This document shows positions 1-6,118 of a DNA stretch of 12,845 bases, piece after piece. Where the stretch lies: contig SLBU01000104.1 of NCBI GenBank assembly GCA_007126175.1, positions 1 through 12,845 of the forward strand, read 5' to 3'. Both the position numbers and the translations under genes were made by a program. The stretch is from Kiritimatiellia bacterium. GTDB taxonomy: Bacteria; Verrucomicrobiota; Kiritimatiellia; UBA8416. The first letter of the stretch is position 1, and the number at the start of each line of letters is the position of its first letter. The notes below the pieces were generated by a model. The model was given only the letters and a program-made list of their open reading frames with translations, ran no database searches and was not told the origin of the DNA.

Positions 1-109
1 AAAGGAGACCGAGTCAGACCCGGGGTGGAAATGGCTTTGATAGCGCAAAGGTTTCGGTAAGCATCCAAGCACAACGTGCAGCACGCTAACGCCTTGATGC
101 CCATCTTGC

Positions 110-1258
110 TTACTCTCGCCTACCCCGCCCTTTACAGGAAGAACACACAAGATATCCTTCGCCCCTACAGTGGGGGCACGCTTCGCCCCGCAACACCTTG
201 CTGCCTCTGCATCGATTGCAGGTCACGTACCCCCGCGCGGTACATGCACGACAGACGTCGGCGTCGCCGGCCCCCTCACAGGCTTTACAGACGATAGTCC
301 CGGCTTCATTGCAACTTCTGCAGGGGAGCGTACCCGCACCTTGGCAAGTATCACATTCCCGCGTCCGGTTCGTACCGATTCTCTGTACACGATTGTCTGA
401 GCGATCCTCGGGCACTCTGCCTTCAGTACAGTTTCTGCATTCGGTGTGGCCACGGCCAGCGCAACGCCTGCAATCCGACCGGCCATACCCCCCGCAGGAT
501 CTGCATGGCAGCACAATCGATCGCATGATCGTGGCTTTCTGCCGCGCGGTGAGGGTGTCAACCAAATGCGGCGGAACCCACGTCCCGCCGAGGGGTTCGA
601 ATCGTCTGGTCTGCTGTAATCTGCTGTACTCTGCCGCTGCCCGACCTCTCACATACTTCATTTCATCGATAGTGCCCACCGCATGGACCGTGCCATCTCC
701 CCCACATTCCTGACAGCGAACCCCCGTATCCCCCTCCATGGAAAGAGCCCGTTCTGAACCGATCGTCGTGCCACGGCTCAAAGAACGCAGCCCCTCAAAC
801 ACGATTTGTCGTTGCCCACTCCCTCCGCAACGTGGACATGTTTTGCGGACATTGCGCGACGCCAATTCCGCGGATTGAACCATCGCCAGCAGGTCCTCCG
901 AACGCATGTCAGACTCCATGAGGTCGGTCCCCCCCGCCAGGGAAAGCGCATTCAGAAAATATAACCGCGCAAGTTCGTACTTTTGATCCTGTAGATGTTT
1001 CTGTCCTTCGGCGATCTCATCATCGATAACGTGCCGGGGAATATATCCATCCCCGGAATCTTCCCCCTCATCAACCGGATCAGCTACCGGCTTCTCCGGC
1101 TCGGGGAAAAGCGCGTTGCAATGCGAACAGGCTACGCCCCCCTGATTATCGTTCTCATGCCCGCACATTCGACATATACGCAACGCGCCAAATGCCACAG
1201 CCGCGCCAAATGCCAGCACCAAGACCGTAATCCGTATCAATATCGTCCTGTTACGCAT
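110..1258 (-). CDS. Exported/membrane-anchored DnaJ-type zinc-finger repeat protein
   Basis: Protein of 382 residues from the ATG at 1258. A TTG 48 bases upstream (1306) would add 16 polar residues; I prefer the ATG because it puts the hydrophobic segment (about residues 6-25) at the N-terminus as a signal peptide or anchor. Immediately after it comes a zinc ribbon (CRMC at 29-32, CSHC at 44-47), an acidic linker, a TPR-like helical pair (about 80-110), and then twelve CxxC motifs starting at residues 141, 182, 252, 263, 274, 302, 313, 324, 336, 347, 361 and 372. Most are followed by GxG as in the zinc-binding region of DnaJ (for example CPRCGGSG, CQECGGDG, CDTCQGAG). There is no J domain or HPD motif, so it is not a DnaJ co-chaperone. 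DnaJ zinc fingers bind unfolded polypeptides or act in thiol chemistry; a role in handling secreted pilus subunits is inference from divergent position only. No strong ribosome binding site is visible. Confidence 0.8.
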   Translation of the reverse strand: MRNRTILIRITVLVLAFGAAVAFGALRICRMCGHENDNQGGVACSHCNALFPEPEKPVADPVDEGEDSGDGYIPRHVIDDEIAEGQKHLQDQKYELARLYFLNALSLAGGTDLMESDMRSEDLLAMVQSAELASRNVRKTCPRCGGSGQRQIVFEGLRSLSRGTTIGSERALSMEGDTGVRCQECGGDGTVHAVGTIDEMKYVRGRAAAEYSRLQQTRRFEPLGGTWVPPHLVDTLTARQKATIMRSIVLPCRSCGGYGRSDCRRCAGRGHTECRNCTEGRVPEDRSDNRVQRIGTNRTRECDTCQGAGTLPCRSCNEAGTIVCKACEGAGDADVCRACTARGYVTCNRCRGSKVLRGEACPHCRGEGYLVCSSCKGRGRRE

Positions 1259-1312
1259 ACCCGGCACCCCATTTGTCTTTTTTGCCTGCCGTACCCTTTT
1301 GTACAATAACTA

Positions 1313-1341
1313 TTGCGAATTCTACGTTGATCTGGTATGTA
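1313..1341 (+). promoter_or_regulatory. Weak candidate promoter of the prepilin operon
   Basis: The 78-base gap between the divergent starts must hold promoters for both directions. On the plus strand TTGCGA (1313-1318) is followed after 17 bases by TATGTA (1336-1341), matching the sigma-70 boxes at 4/6 and 3/6. If this is used, the first gene would have to start at the ATG at 1349 and be nearly leaderless, because the ATG at 1337 lies inside the -10 box. Nothing equally good is visible for the minus strand. Confidence 0.2.
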
Positions 1342-1519
1342 TATCTATATGAAATGCAGCACAATTTTCAACGGAAATCGTAGGGGGCAGGTCATGCTGG
1401 AATTTATCATTGTGGCTTCGATGATGATTTTGACCGTTTCCATCCTCGCTGTGCTTCTGTATACTTTCAAGGAAAACAGTTCAAGAGTTCTATATCTAGT
1501 TGGCTCAGAGTATCCATAA
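1337..1519 (+). CDS. Very short TadE/Flp-like prepilin
   Basis: Encodes 60 residues from the ATG at 1337, or 56 from an in-frame ATG at 1349; neither has a clear ribosome binding site. The leader is basic and ends RRG, followed by QVMLEF, which fits the class III prepilin pattern G|xxxxE(F/Y) with Glu at mature position +5. A single hydrophobic segment of about 20 residues follows, then a short polar tail. The mature protein would have only 43 residues, shorter than most Flp pilins and far shorter than TadE. The Glu-Phe pair is more TadE-like than Flp-like. It is probably a minor pilin processed by a CpaA/TadV-type peptidase encoded elsewhere. It ends 16 bases before the next start, so the two are likely co-transcribed. 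Confidence 0.7.
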   Translation: MYIYMKCSTIFNGNRRGQVMLEFIIVASMMILTVSILAVLLYTFKENSSRVLYLVGSEYP

Positions 1520-1522
1520 TAC

Positions 1523-1528
1523 AGGAGG
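1523..1528 (+). promoter_or_regulatory. Strong Shine-Dalgarno of the Flp-like pilin gene
   Basis: A perfect AGGAGG lies seven bases before the ATG at 1536. It decides that start over the upstream TTG (1500) and the ATG at 1530, which is too close. It is the strongest ribosome binding site in the window; most other genes here have weak ones, which fits this being the most abundantly made (major) pilin. Confidence 0.8.
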
Positions 1529-1535
1529 AATGGTC

Positions 1536-1778
1536 ATGAAAAGACGCACAAATAGCAAAAGCGGGCAGACGATGGTAGAATACATCATTATCGTTCTCAT
1601 CATTGCCGTAGCCGCACTCGCCATTGTCGGGGTGTTCAGCGACCGCGTGCGCGAACTCTTCGGTTTCGCGACAGAAGAACTTGGCGGCAGTGGATCCGCC
1701 GTGAGCGAAGCGCTATCCGAAAGATCAGTCGACTGGGTCAGGGAAGCAGAATCACAAAATTCTCAGTTGGGCAATTAG
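1536..1778 (+). CDS. Flp-type major pilin candidate
   Basis: An 80-residue protein with the form of an Flp prepilin: a short basic leader (MKRRTNSKSG), the cleavage site G|QTMVEY with Glu at +5 and Tyr at +6, then about 20 strongly hydrophobic residues (IIIVLIIAVAALAIVGVF) and a hydrophilic tail. The Glu-Tyr pair is the hallmark of Flp pilins. The mature form would be 70 residues, near the usual Flp size (about 50-70). The tail has a Gly/Ser stretch (GGSGSAVSE) followed by a charged end. It should be cleaved on the cytoplasmic side by a TadV/CpaA peptidase, inserted in the inner membrane and polymerised by CpaF/TadB/TadC encoded downstream. The strong Shine-Dalgarno and position between other prepilins support the role of main subunit. 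I give no symbol because flp/pilA naming varies. Confidence 0.85.
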   Translation: MKRRTNSKSGQTMVEYIIIVLIIAVAALAIVGVFSDRVRELFGFATEELGGSGSAVSEALSERSVDWVREAESQNSQLGN

Positions 1779-1808
1779 CCTAGACCGAGCAAATCGATCG
1801 ATGTGAGA

Positions 1809-1816
1809 GGGGGGGG
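1809..1816 (+). repeat. Eight-base poly-G tract abutting a start codon
   Basis: GAGAG followed by eight G and a T runs directly into the ATG at 1818 of the TadE-like gene. The G-run serves as, or lies in, its ribosome binding site, so a change in length would alter the spacing between the site and the start. Confidence 0.9.
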
Positions 1817-1817
1817 T

Positions 1818-2489
1818 ATGCTACCCCATGGTGTGCCCGGAACAGGAAACCACCGATCCGGACAGGCGATGATCGAGTCCCTGATCGCGATTGGCCTCAT
1901 TTGCCTGATCTTCTTTGGTGCCATGCAAATATCACAAATGTTCGCTGCTCGGGAAATTCTTTTTTATGCGGCAGCCAGAGGCACCCGCGCCAAAACGGTT
2001 GGTTTTAATCACTGGATGGTCAGAAAAGCCATTCATGTTGCAGCCATCCCCATCTCAGGGGCCATGGTGACGCCGCAACTTGATCCGCAAGATCCTGCGA
2101 TCCTTGCCGCGATCGAGGCATCCCGAGGTGACGGGAACCTGATCGACCCCTGGCTCGATATCATGGCGGGAAGACTCGTGCCCTCCTCAGCAAGATACCA
2201 GTTGGAACGTGCATTAATCCCCGAATTCATGTGGGCAGAAAATGCAAACCGGGCCAGAGCCGTTTTGCATTATGATGCCTGGGAAAACAATCTCATCCAC
2301 TACCGAAGTTCCGGCGTCCCTTTGGGAGAAATAGAAAATTCGCCCCCCTTGCGCATAACCGCTTGGATGGATTACGCTACCTGGATGCCCATGAGAAATA
2401 CCTATTACCGTGACGACACGGTGCGTATAGAAGGCGTAAACACACTTGAAAACCACTACCTGGTCTATATTGATGATGCACACTGGTAA
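1818..2489 (+). CDS. TadE-like minor prepilin
   Basis: The start at ATG 1818 follows a G-rich ribosome binding site; a GTG at 1803 would place that site inside the gene. The 223-residue product has a 15-residue leader ending RSG, the processing site G|QAMIES with Glu at +5, a hydrophobic segment (about residues 18-38), and then a helix with AREILFYAAARGTR, typical of the TadE family where a conserved small-residue/Arg motif follows the membrane helix. The rest (about 170 residues) is a soluble periplasmic or extracytoplasmic domain rich in Trp, Tyr and Asn that I do not recognise. TadE proteins are pseudopilins that are cleaved like pilins and are needed for pilus assembly. It overlaps the next gene by 17 bases, which suggests translational coupling. 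Confidence 0.8.
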   Translation: MLPHGVPGTGNHRSGQAMIESLIAIGLICLIFFGAMQISQMFAAREILFYAAARGTRAKTVGFNHWMVRKAIHVAAIPISGAMVTPQLDPQDPAILAAIEASRGDGNLIDPWLDIMAGRLVPSSARYQLERALIPEFMWAENANRARAVLHYDAWENNLIHYRSSGVPLGEIENSPPLRITAWMDYATWMPMRNTYYRDDTVRIEGVNTLENHYLVYIDDAHW

Positions 2490-3900
2490 GACAAACAAAA
2501 GGGGACAGACCCTCATTTTTCTCTTGATGGTCATGGTAATCCTTGTGTTTGCGGTGCTGTGGAACGTCGATATCCATAAAATCATCGCGCTGAAATCCCG
2601 CAGTCAGCATGCCGGGGATGCCGCTGCATTGATGGCCGCCAGGTGGCAAGGGATTACCCTCAATATCATCGGAAATCTCAATATCATGCAGGCCGTCGCC
2701 CTCAGCGAAGAGGACGCGTATGCACTGGCCGCGATCACCAATATCCAGCACCGTCTCAGCTTTACGGGCCCGCTTATCGCCCTGGAAGCTGCGCAGCAGG
2801 CGGCCAAGAACAATGGCATCTACGAAAACCGTGCTTTTTCCGAACGCCTGCTGGCGCACGCTCAACGGGTACGGGAGGAGTACCCCCACCGGACCGACGG
2901 CAGTGGCAATATGCTTTTCCCGGAACCCTACGAAGGGGCGTGGGAGGAATATGCCGCCATGCTTGAATCGGTTGCGAACAACGGTGTCGCTGCCGGCCCC
3001 GACAACACCCATTTCTATTCCGACCTGGCAGGCGACCATACACTTCTGGACCAAAGTTTCTATGATGCCGTGGCCAGTTCCTACTGGTGCTGGTTCTACC
3101 ACCATAACTACAGCCTCCTGGAAAACTACGTCAATTACCAGAGCTGGCCCCCACTTCCGCCTATTGAGAACAGGTACTATCAAAACCCGGAAATCTTCGG
3201 TCTGTGGCTGAATACCCAGAGGGCTCAGCTCGCAACGATGACAACCGAGGAGGACACCTTTAGAGACCTGCTCAACAGCCTTGCCGCAGACAGCAGCCTT
3301 GGCGTGATAACAACCAATGCGATGGCCACTCATGCCGCATGGTTTGCTTACGACCCGGATCGCTGGGGCACATGGGACGTAATGAACACCTCCGGGGAAG
3401 ACCGCTTTCCTCTTACCGGACCGCTAAAACCGGAATACAATTACACGGGGGCAGATGCCATCTTGCGGATCATCGCCGAAGACAGCTCTCTGCTGACGCC
3501 CGACCAGAGCGCCCCCGGTGTTGTCTGGACGGCAGCCGCCAAGCCGTTCGGATATCTTCCTGACAGAGAGCGCCCCAACAGCTATACGCTGGTTTTGCCG
3601 GCTTTCCATGAGGTAGCCCTGATCCCCGTGGACGCTGCGACAGGTGCAGGTGCAGGTGCCTATGACATTGCATGGCGCAACCATATCGAGACGCATCTGG
3701 AGCCATATCTGGCAAGAGGCCCATCCTCGCTAGAATCTGGCTGCTACTACTGTCAACAGCTCACACATGCCAAATGGGAAAGCCCCGCATTCAGGCACAG
3801 GGGCGTGCAATGGCTCGCGGTGAATAGCCATCTCTGCGTGCTGCCACCATCACCTGGACCGGGCAGACGCCGAGGCGGGGGAACCAGGCGAGGACACTAA
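2473..3900 (+). CDS. TadG-like (Tad domain) pseudopilin with large extracytoplasmic domain
   Basis: From the ATG at 2473 (an ATG follows at 2476; a TTG at 2446 is possible) the product is 475 residues. It has a short basic leader ending KRG, then QTLIFLL and a membrane helix (about 13-31), followed by KSRSQHAGDAAALMAARW. That segment matches the Tad/TadG N-terminal pattern, where the helix is followed by a Q..ADAAALAAA motif. Unlike its four neighbours it has Phe, not Glu, at position +5. The large downstream region carries many Trp and Tyr and, near the end, CYYC (424-427) and Cys455, candidates for a disulfide. The last 19 residues are Pro/Gly/Arg-rich (positions 457-475) and unlike the rest. 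TadG proteins are minor components of the assembly machine, partly periplasmic. No good ribosome binding site is visible, so translation is probably coupled to the upstream gene. Confidence 0.75.
   Translation: MMHTGKTNKRGQTLIFLLMVMVILVFAVLWNVDIHKIIALKSRSQHAGDAAALMAARWQGITLNIIGNLNIMQAVALSEEDAYALAAITNIQHRLSFTGPLIALEAAQQAAKNNGIYENRAFSERLLAHAQRVREEYPHRTDGSGNMLFPEPYEGAWEEYAAMLESVANNGVAAGPDNTHFYSDLAGDHTLLDQSFYDAVASSYWCWFYHHNYSLLENYVNYQSWPPLPPIENRYYQNPEIFGLWLNTQRAQLATMTTEEDTFRDLLNSLAADSSLGVITTNAMATHAAWFAYDPDRWGTWDVMNTSGEDRFPLTGPLKPEYNYTGADAILRIIAEDSSLLTPDQSAPGVVWTAAAKPFGYLPDRERPNSYTLVLPAFHEVALIPVDAATGAGAGAYDIAWRNHIETHLEPYLARGPSSLESGCYYCQQLTHAKWESPAFRHRGVQWLAVNSHLCVLPPSPGPGRRRGGGTRRGH
3641..3658 (+). 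repeat. Three tandem copies of CAGGTG
   Basis: A hexamer repeated three times in frame inside the TadG-like gene; it encodes a Gly-Ala run (TGAGAGA). A change in copy number would keep the frame and only lengthen or shorten a flexible loop. Confidence 0.85.
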
Positions 3901-3913
3901 CGAGAACTTACGT

Positions 3914-4507
3914 ATGCAAAGGCACCACATAACCATAAAAAAGCATGGCACGGTAACGGAACACGGCAACGGAAAAGCCGCAAGCCCGGCCTCTTGCAAA
4001 CGATCCGGCCAGGCATTGATTGAGGTTTCCGTTTGCATGATTGGCATCGTCGTCGTGCTGCTGGCCATGCTGGAACTTACCAAAATCGGGATGATGCGCA
4101 CGCAGGCCACCATGGATGCCCGTGCGGACGTGGCAGCATTTATGCAATCGGACACCGTCCTATTCCCGACACCCGGTTTTTTGCAGACTTGGAATGAAGG
4201 CCCGGATGGCAAACGCTACACCGCCGATGACGTGCCGGTGACGGCATCATCAGCTTCCTTTTACCATACGACCATTGAACGCTCTGTCGCCGATGCCGCG
4301 GATTGGAACCTGCTCCAGCAGATTCCGAACCCCATAAGCACATTGCACAGCTCCCCAACCGTGCTTGCGGCCGGCTTCGGTCTACTACGCGGACAGTCCT
4401 CCGCAACAACCAATCTGCTCCCCGGGTTTCAAAGACTGGTTTCTGGAACAGATACCATAACCATTGAATCAGAAGTATGGATGACATGGACAAAAGGCAT
4501 TTACTAA
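3914..4507 (+). CDS. TadE-like minor prepilin with long leader
   Basis: The 197-residue product starts at ATG 3914, 13 bases after the previous stop. The frame is open back to 3824 but holds no ATG, GTG or TTG there, so this start is forced. The leader is unusually long (32 residues, His- and Lys-rich, ending CKRSG), followed by G|QALIEV with Glu at +5 and a membrane helix (about 38-56: VCMIGIVVVLLAMLEL). After it comes TKIGMMRTQATMDARADVAAF, a helical segment like that following the helix in TadE proteins, and then a soluble domain of about 110 residues with GPDGKRYTADD near its start. It is probably a pseudopilin of the same assembly machine. The end overlaps the start of the next gene by 31 bases (or 22 with the later start). 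Confidence 0.75.
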   Translation: MQRHHITIKKHGTVTEHGNGKAASPASCKRSGQALIEVSVCMIGIVVVLLAMLELTKIGMMRTQATMDARADVAAFMQSDTVLFPTPGFLQTWNEGPDGKRYTADDVPVTASSASFYHTTIERSVADAADWNLLQQIPNPISTLHSSPTVLAAGFGLLRGQSSATTNLLPGFQRLVSGTDTITIESEVWMTWTKGIY

Positions 4508-5172
4508 CACCGCCCCCCGCCGGGGTCAGACAGCGAATCGTGCTTGCCTGTGTGGCAAGCGCGCTCCTTGCGGCTGTCGTCTCCGAAGCAAAAGTGTATT
4601 TGCGATGGGGGGTAGCAGGCAACATCGCAAGATTTGTAGCAGGGATCGGCGGCAAGCTGGCCTACCAGACCGAGATGACCGTGAACGGCAGTGCGGCAAG
4701 CATCTCCGTATATGGACTCCCAGCATCAAGCCGTTCCTGGGCCAACAGCGTAAGGTCCATATCTTTCAACGCCAGGGGTACATTCACAAGTCTTACCGGC
4801 TTGACCCTCTCAGGCACCCCCCTGCTGTTTCACTACCAGCGGCAGACCTCTGCCGACGCCACGCGAAAACGCCCATTTTCGCTTCCCCGCTATCCGCAGA
4901 GCACGCAAGCCTTTTATGCGCACGACGAAACCGCCGATATGCACCTTAGCATCTTGCGCGCGCAAGCCGCCCCCGCGCAAGTACGCGAATTTTATCGGGG
5001 CACCATGCAGGCGGATGGTTGGCATAGTCCCGTATCAGCGATGGAAGCAAGGCCAGAAGGGATGATGGTGTTCATCCGCGAACAGGAAGTGGCATGCGTC
5101 GGAATTGAACAAGTCGACAACCGTACCGAAACACGGATTACCTTGTTGCACAAGAGACTCAAAATACCATAA
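4477..5172 (+). CDS. Unknown exported or membrane-anchored protein of the pilus operon
   Basis: I do not recognise this gene. The product is 231 residues from ATG 4477; a second ATG at 4486 is equally possible. Both starts lie inside the preceding gene, so translation is likely coupled. A polar, basic N-terminus precedes one hydrophobic segment (about residues 21-36, ending in SEA|KV), which could be a signal peptide or an anchor. A Cys at 25 sits at the beginning of that segment, not at its end, so it is not a lipobox. The middle is Ser/Thr/Gly-rich and beta-like. From about residue 165 there is a compact pattern, VREFYRGTMQADGW (170-183), followed by strands, that recalls the V..FY...L...GW signature of several small periplasmic domains; this is a resemblance only. 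The last 12 residues contain four basic residues. Position as last gene before cpaB suggests an accessory assembly role. Confidence 0.65.
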   Translation: MDDMDKRHLLTPPPAGVRQRIVLACVASALLAAVVSEAKVYLRWGVAGNIARFVAGIGGKLAYQTEMTVNGSAASISVYGLPASSRSWANSVRSISFNARGTFTSLTGLTLSGTPLLFHYQRQTSADATRKRPFSLPRYPQSTQAFYAHDETADMHLSILRAQAAPAQVREFYRGTMQADGWHSPVSAMEARPEGMMVFIREQEVACVGIEQVDNRTETRITLLHKRLKIP

Positions 5173-5217
5173 AAAGTACCCCACAGTGCGTTCCCCCCTG
5201 GTGGTGGGCAACGGATC

Positions 5218-5226
5218 TGATACAAT
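5218..5226 (+). promoter_or_regulatory. Extended -10 promoter upstream of cpaB
   Basis: TGATACAAT matches the extended -10 consensus TGnTATAAT at all but one position. The region 17 bases upstream (CTGGTG) is a poor -35, as is usual for extended -10 promoters. Transcription would start near 5232, giving a leader of about 59 bases before the cpaB ATG. It lies in the longest gap (118 bases) among the plus-strand genes, so cpaB-cpaF-tadB-tadC can be expressed separately from the prepilins. Confidence 0.5.
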
Positions 5227-5231
5227 CAAGT

Positions 5232-5250
5232 TACCCCGCAATAAGGGGTA
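5232..5250 (+). promoter_or_regulatory. Hairpin at the predicted 5' end of the cpaB transcript
   Basis: TACCCC (5232-5237) pairs exactly with GGGGTA (5245-5250) around a seven-base loop GCAATAA. There is no T-tract after it, so it is not an intrinsic terminator. Its start falls at the transcription start predicted from the extended -10 box, where a hairpin would protect the mRNA 5' end; it could instead be an operator, being a perfect inverted repeat. Confidence 0.4.
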
Positions 5251-5290
5251 TACTGCTTGACATAAGGCGCAAACGACCGAGGATACATAC

Positions 5291-6112
5291 ATGAAGCAGA
5301 AACTGATACCGATTCTATCGATTACCATAGGCATTATTGCCTTCATTCTCACGATGAACTTCACACGCCGGAAGGAGGCCGAGTTCAGACGACTGCAAGA
5401 AGAATTCTTCCAACAACAAGTGCAGGTACGTGTTCTCGTTGCTGCACACGACATTCCGAGCGGAACCAGACTCCAGCAGTCCGATCTCATTGCAAGAAAT
5501 GTTTTCAAAGTGAATGTCGGGGATCGCGCAGTGGAAGTAAAGGACGGGATGCGGCTGCTCGGTCGCAGAGTAGTCTTTCCCATCAAGAAAGACAGTCCGG
5601 TATTGTGGTCTGATATTGAAGGTGGTGCCGCCACAGACAGTGGGCTCGCATCCATCATCAACAACCGCATGAGAGCCATCTCGCTCTCGGTTGGGGGCGC
5701 GGCAGCCGTAAGTGGCATGGTCAAACCAAACGACAAGGTGGATATCATTGGCACCTTCTCATTTCCCTCTAAAACGATCGCAGGCGAAATGGAAACCGTA
5801 ACCCTTACCGTCCTTCAGGATGTCAGCATTCTTGCCACAGGCACACAGATCGCCTCTGATCAACTCGCGCAGCCAGCGCGAACCGCCTCAGGCTATAGTA
5901 CGGTCACGGTAGAGGTAACCCCTCGAGAGGCGGAACTGCTCGTATTCGCCGAACAACTACAGGGACGCCTGACGCTATCCTTGCGCAACCGCGAGGACGT
6001 ATACTTTGAGCGCGACCTCCCCACCGTGAACTTCGAGCATCTGCAAGAGAATCTGATGGAGTACAACCTCTACCGACAGCAGCACATCAGACACAAAACC
6101 AACGTGCAGTAA
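5291..6112 (+). CDS. cpaB: CpaB/RcpC pilus assembly protein
   Basis: A 273-residue inner-membrane-anchored periplasmic protein. The start at 5291 has GAGGA seven bases upstream. Residues 6-23 form a membrane helix, followed by a charged, probably coiled segment (26-44) and a SAF domain beginning VRVLVAAHDIPSGTRLQQSDL (47-66), the typical CpaB pattern. Next is the RcpC-type domain with RAISLSVGGAAAVSGMV (128-144) and KPNDKVDIIGTF, then TVLQDVSILATG and an AELLVFAEQLQGRLTLSLR segment (about 216-233), all usual for the family. CpaB/RcpC acts in the periplasm with the secretin CpaC/RcpA. No secretin gene is present here, although cpaC often follows cpaB. Six bases separate its stop from the cpaF start. 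Confidence 0.93.
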   Translation: MKQKLIPILSITIGIIAFILTMNFTRRKEAEFRRLQEEFFQQQVQVRVLVAAHDIPSGTRLQQSDLIARNVFKVNVGDRAVEVKDGMRLLGRRVVFPIKKDSPVLWSDIEGGAATDSGLASIINNRMRAISLSVGGAAAVSGMVKPNDKVDIIGTFSFPSKTIAGEMETVTLTVLQDVSILATGTQIASDQLAQPARTASGYSTVTVEVTPREAELLVFAEQLQGRLTLSLRNREDVYFERDLPTVNFEHLQENLMEYNLYRQQHIRHKTNVQ

Positions 6113-6118
6113 CAAATC

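Noticed and set aside
1..89. Open frames on the plus strand ending at 60 (TAA) and 89 (TAA) that could be the 3' end of an upstream gene
   Set aside because: Only 20-30 codons are visible, two frames are open, and neither shows a recognisable motif.
60..109. Possible terminator of the zinc-finger gene: CGTGC/GCACG and an imperfect GCATCCAAG/CTTGATGC repeat
   Set aside because: Stem pairing is short or imperfect and no T-run follows on the minus strand.
198..713. Long plus-strand open frame opposite the zinc-finger gene (171 codons)
   Set aside because: It mirrors the regular CxxCxGxG codons on the other strand; no domain or ribosome binding site. The same holds for the other opposite-strand frames under the cpaF, tadB and PEGA genes.
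110..1258. Annotation as DnaJ chaperone
   Set aside because: No J domain, no HPD motif, and an N-terminal membrane or signal segment; only the zinc-finger motif is shared.
1890..1905. TTGGC-n5-TTGC resembling a sigma-54 promoter
   Set aside because: It lies inside the helix-coding part of the TadE-like gene with no start downstream, so chance is likelier.
2377..3333. 318-codon minus-strand open frame opposite the TadG-like gene
   Set aside because: The plus-strand frame has a prepilin signal, a Tad motif and operon context; the minus-strand translation has no recognisable feature and overlaps two real genes.
4549..4552. Lipoprotein signal (VLAC) in the unknown protein at 4477
   Set aside because: The Cys is at the beginning of the hydrophobic segment, whereas a lipobox Cys follows it.
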